Positions 61,746 to 64,000 of a DNA stretch of 64,000 bases are shown here, piece after piece. The stretch lies in assembly GCF_002150505.1 (NCBI RefSeq), contig NZ_MSSV01000003.1, positions 310,001 to 374,000 of the forward strand, read 5' to 3'. Origin of the DNA: Algoriphagus ratkowskyi (lineage in GTDB: Bacteria > Bacteroidota > Bacteroidia > Cytophagales > Cyclobacteriaceae). Numbering within the stretch: position 1 is the stretch's first letter; the number at the start of each line of letters is the position of its first letter. Under the pieces are notes generated by a model, which ran no database searches, was not told the origin of the DNA, and saw only the letters and a program-made list of their open reading frames with translations. Position numbers and translations under genes: made by a program.

Positions 61746-62516
61746 TTACAATTTAATTTCTCCCAAAAAGTGGTCGAATGTATCGCCTCTTAAGCCTAAT
61801 CGGATAGTCTCCAAAGGAATTATTTCAGAAGGACTAATATTACCAAGATTCACATTAGCACCGATCAGCTTGATAAACCACACTTGCTGAGATTTGATAG
61901 GAGCTTCCCAAATAATTCTTTCTTCGGGAATCTGAGTGAGAATTTCTTCAACAAGTCCCTGTCTTACTTCTCCAGAATCTCTAAAAAGTCCCACATTTCC
62001 ACCTTCTCTAGCTTCTCCGATTACTTTCCAAGCACCAGCATCCAGTTCTTTCCGCATCTGCTCAATCCACTTGTATGGAGGAATGATCTTCGCAGCATCT
62101 TTAGATCCAACTTCAGAAAGCACCGTTACTTGCTTAGCTAGTGTAGTGATGTATTCACATTTCTTATCGTGATTCAATGAAATAGAACCATCTGACACCT
62201 CAGCGAAAGAAAGGTCATATTTATCCAAAAGTTTTCTGTAATCGTCAAATTGACCTCTTACAAGAAAAGCTTCGAAAAGTGTCCCTCCCAAATAAACAGG
62301 GATACCCGCTGCTTTGTAAATAGCTAGCTTTTCATTTAAATTTTTGGTCACATAGGAAGTAGCCCATCCTAGCTTCACGATATCTACAAAGTCAGAACAA
62401 CTTTCTACAAAATCTTCTGTGGCACGTAGGCTTAGGCCTTTGTCCATGGCCATGGTAAATCCCGTGGTTCGTGGCTTGTCAGTACGAACGGGGATATTAT
62501 TCAGCTCATAATTCAT
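61746..62516 (-). CDS. comA: Phosphosulfolactate synthase-like (ComA)
   Basis: 256 residues from the Met at 62516; a longer frame starts with TTG at 62567 inside the TPR gene and is unlikely. TIM-barrel of the ComA family: TDKPRTTGFTMAMDKGLSL, VDIVKLGWATSYV with the conserved Lys, YLGGTLFEAFLVRGQ, EVSDGSISLNHDKK, TVLSEVGSKDAA and IIWEAPIKSQQVWFI. It adds sulfite to phosphoenolpyruvate to give phosphosulfolactate. In methanogens this starts coenzyme M; in this lineage a sulfonolipid route is a possible use (inference). Confidence 0.85.
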   Translation of the reverse strand: MNYELNNIPVRTDKPRTTGFTMAMDKGLSLRATEDFVESCSDFVDIVKLGWATSYVTKNLNEKLAIYKAAGIPVYLGGTLFEAFLVRGQFDDYRKLLDKYDLSFAEVSDGSISLNHDKKCEYITTLAKQVTVLSEVGSKDAAKIIPPYKWIEQMRKELDAGAWKVIGEAREGGNVGLFRDSGEVRQGLVEEILTQIPEERIIWEAPIKSQQVWFIKLIGANVNLGNISPSEIIPLETIRLGLRGDTFDHFLGEIKL

Positions 62517-62532
62517 TAGCGAGGTTTTAATG

Positions 62533-63948
62533 TTAAGAATCGAGATTTTCGGTTCGATATTGTGCAATAATCTTGTACAATGCCTTTTGCTTTTTAAGCT
62601 CTGGCATCAACTCATACATGAGAGTATGCTTTTCAAAGTCCAAAGTTAACCCATTTTCCAAAATTGAAAACGCCTCTTTGTAATTGCCCATCTTGATAAG
62701 GTAAACAACCAACCGATAATAAAGCTCTGATTCTTCTGGTAATTCCTCAATTCCTTCCTTAGTGACATCAATTGCCTCTTCGAAACGATTCTGTTCAAAA
62801 TAGATAAGTGCCAGATTTACATAGGTTTCCAAAATACCTGGTTCCAAATTGATCGCTTCTTCGTATGCTTCGGAGCTAGCCTGCATGTTGCCAAGATTAA
62901 ATTCAGCATCTGCAAGTCCTACCCAATAATTAGAATTTTCTTTTGTGAGATTTAACGCTTTTTTGAAATAATGTATAGCTTCAAAGAACTTTTCCTTCTT
63001 TAACATACACATTCCTAAGCCAAACCAAGCGTCATCGTACTCTTCATCAAACTTTGCAGATTTCTTAAAGTATTTGAACGCATCATCAATTTTTTCCAAC
63101 TTCTCATAGGCAGCACCCATGTAGCAGCAATTCTCCGCATTTGCCCCTTCACAATTAATAGTATTTTGGTAGGCTTCCAACGCTAGCTCGTACTGCTGCG
63201 TGTTCATCAACGCATTGCCGAGATTGAAATAGGCAGAAGCAAACGCATCATCAATCAAGATGGCATAGTCATACGCTTTAATTGCCTCTTCAAATCTACC
63301 TAGCCGGTTATAAACGACGCCCAAATTATACCAGGCACCTGCACTATACGGATCTTGGTCAATGAATTCTTGATAGAAATCAAGAATCTCGTCAAATGAG
63401 CCCTCTTCCTCAGTGATCATTGCCAACTGAAAAAGCGCGTCTTCGTGGTTGATGCGATTCTTTACAGCTTCTTTGAAATAGTAACTTGCTTTTTCATTGT
63501 TGTTCTGGACACGATACAAGTTGCCCAAGGAATATAAAACCTCAGCCTTATCTTCTGCTAGAGGCAGAAAATTCTCCAATAATTCTATCCCTTCCAGTGG
63601 TGTCCCTCCCAAAATATGCGCATTTGCCAATGCAAGAATGATTTCTTCGTTGTTAGGGGAAATGTTATTGATGTTTTCCAAGATGCCTAGGCCTTCCTCC
63701 AATTCATCATTGAAAATCAAGCATTGTGCTTGCAGCAGCTTGATTTCCACTGAGAACGGAAAACGTTCTAATGAAAACTCAGCAGCACGTAGTGCCTTCA
63801 GAAACTTCTGTTGATCAAAGTAAAATCTGATGATATCTTCCAATTCTTCCTCTTCGAAATAAAGGTCCAGATTGGATTGCAGGGAATTTTCAAATCGCTC
63901 TACCAGCTTCTTGTCATTTTCCCAATCGTGATCGTGATCTCCGGTCAT
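62533..63948 (-). CDS. TPR-repeat protein
   Basis: 471 residues, acidic, no signal peptide. About ten tandem TPR-type 34-residue helical repeats from about 55 to 460 (for example AGAWYNLGVVYNRLGRFEEA, SAYFNLGNALMNTQQYELA, DDAWFGLGMCMLKKEKFFEA). It is a protein-protein interaction scaffold; partner unknown. It heads the run of ComA-like, DUF368 and aroE genes and ends 16 bp before the ComA start. The gene start is about 50 bp from the window edge, so its promoter may be cut off. Confidence 0.88.
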   Translation of the reverse strand: MTGDHDHDWENDKKLVERFENSLQSNLDLYFEEEELEDIIRFYFDQQKFLKALRAAEFSLERFPFSVEIKLLQAQCLIFNDELEEGLGILENINNISPNNEEIILALANAHILGGTPLEGIELLENFLPLAEDKAEVLYSLGNLYRVQNNNEKASYYFKEAVKNRINHEDALFQLAMITEEEGSFDEILDFYQEFIDQDPYSAGAWYNLGVVYNRLGRFEEAIKAYDYAILIDDAFASAYFNLGNALMNTQQYELALEAYQNTINCEGANAENCCYMGAAYEKLEKIDDAFKYFKKSAKFDEEYDDAWFGLGMCMLKKEKFFEAIHYFKKALNLTKENSNYWVGLADAEFNLGNMQASSEAYEEAINLEPGILETYVNLALIYFEQNRFEEAIDVTKEGIEELPEESELYYRLVVYLIKMGNYKEAFSILENGLTLDFEKHTLMYELMPELKKQKALYKIIAQYRTENLDS

Positions 63949-64000
63949 TAGGATACGTTATGGTTAATTTAAGTTACCAATAAAATTGGTCTCTCAAAAT

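Noticed and set aside
1..64000. CRISPR arrays, tRNA or rRNA genes, insertion sequences, prophage
   Set aside because: No regularly spaced repeats, cloverleaf sequences, transposase or integrase genes were seen; the lone sheath gene is not enough to call a prophage.

Overview
The window looks like chromosomal DNA from a Bacteroidota bacterium, most likely order Cytophagales, family Cyclobacteriaceae (Algoriphagus-like). This rests on a SusC/SusD pair, a second large TonB-dependent receptor with an N-terminal carboxypeptidase-like domain, many secreted lipoproteins, NIPSNAP and DUF6702 proteins, TAnnTTTG-type -7 promoter boxes, almost no Shine-Dalgarno sequences and low-GC intergenic DNA. Genus is an inference from general familiarity, not from a search. 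No rRNA, tRNA, CRISPR array, insertion sequence or replication origin was recognised.

Layout. 1-5.7 kb: the 3' part of a transglutaminase-like gene, a SlyD-like FKBP isomerase with a natural histidine tail, a lipoprotein/Wzi-like outer-membrane pair, and UDP-GlcNAc 2-epimerase (wecB). 5.9-10.2 kb: a beta-helix lipoprotein plus TonB-dependent receptor operon. 10.3-18.6 kb: a MoxR ATPase, a RluE-type pseudouridine synthase, an M20 amidohydrolase, a NIPSNAP protein, an M1 metallopeptidase and a HupE/UreJ membrane protein, separated by intergenic DNA rich in decayed dispersed repeats. 18.7-24.1 kb: DUF6702 and SusD/SusC. 24.6-33.5 kb: a 2H phosphoesterase, a universal stress protein, a methyltransferase, an MsbA-like ABC exporter, a coiled-coil membrane protein, the rbfA/LolCE-type permease pair and a polytopic GT-C-like membrane protein. 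33.9-37.3 kb: an isolated phage-tail-sheath gene and a lipoprotein subtilase. 37.4-43.9 kb: housekeeping genes (rpiB, tatC, glyA, an AEC transporter, an inositol-phosphatase-like protein, rsmI, a pterin dehydratase, DUF493). 44-51.8 kb: a co-directional envelope-biogenesis block running coaX, outer-membrane protein, TPR protein, lptC, small membrane protein, CNNM/CorC protein, PpiD. 51.9-58.7 kb: anmK, a glutamate dehydrogenase-family gene, nhaD, tag, alr, purU. 58.8-64 kb: a PIN toxin-antitoxin module, a pseudogene with three in-frame stops, and an operon TPR protein, ComA-like synthase, DUF368 lipid-carrier translocase, aroE.

How the genes fit together. The dominant theme is envelope construction and maintenance: LPS transport (lptC), lipoprotein release (LolCE-like), periplasmic folding (PpiD), Tat export, cell-wall precursors and recycling (alr, anmK, DUF368, wecB) and nutrient uptake at the outer membrane (SusCD, TonB receptor).

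The most unusual elements are: the tail-sheath gene with no tube, baseplate or ATPase partner nearby; a ComA-like sulfonate synthase that could feed sulfonolipid synthesis (inference); two genes whose -7 box abuts the start codon, suggesting leaderless transcripts; a 36-bp repeat with inverted copies 45 kb apart; and five convergent gene pairs with no spacer, four of which share one TTAA as a double stop codon.
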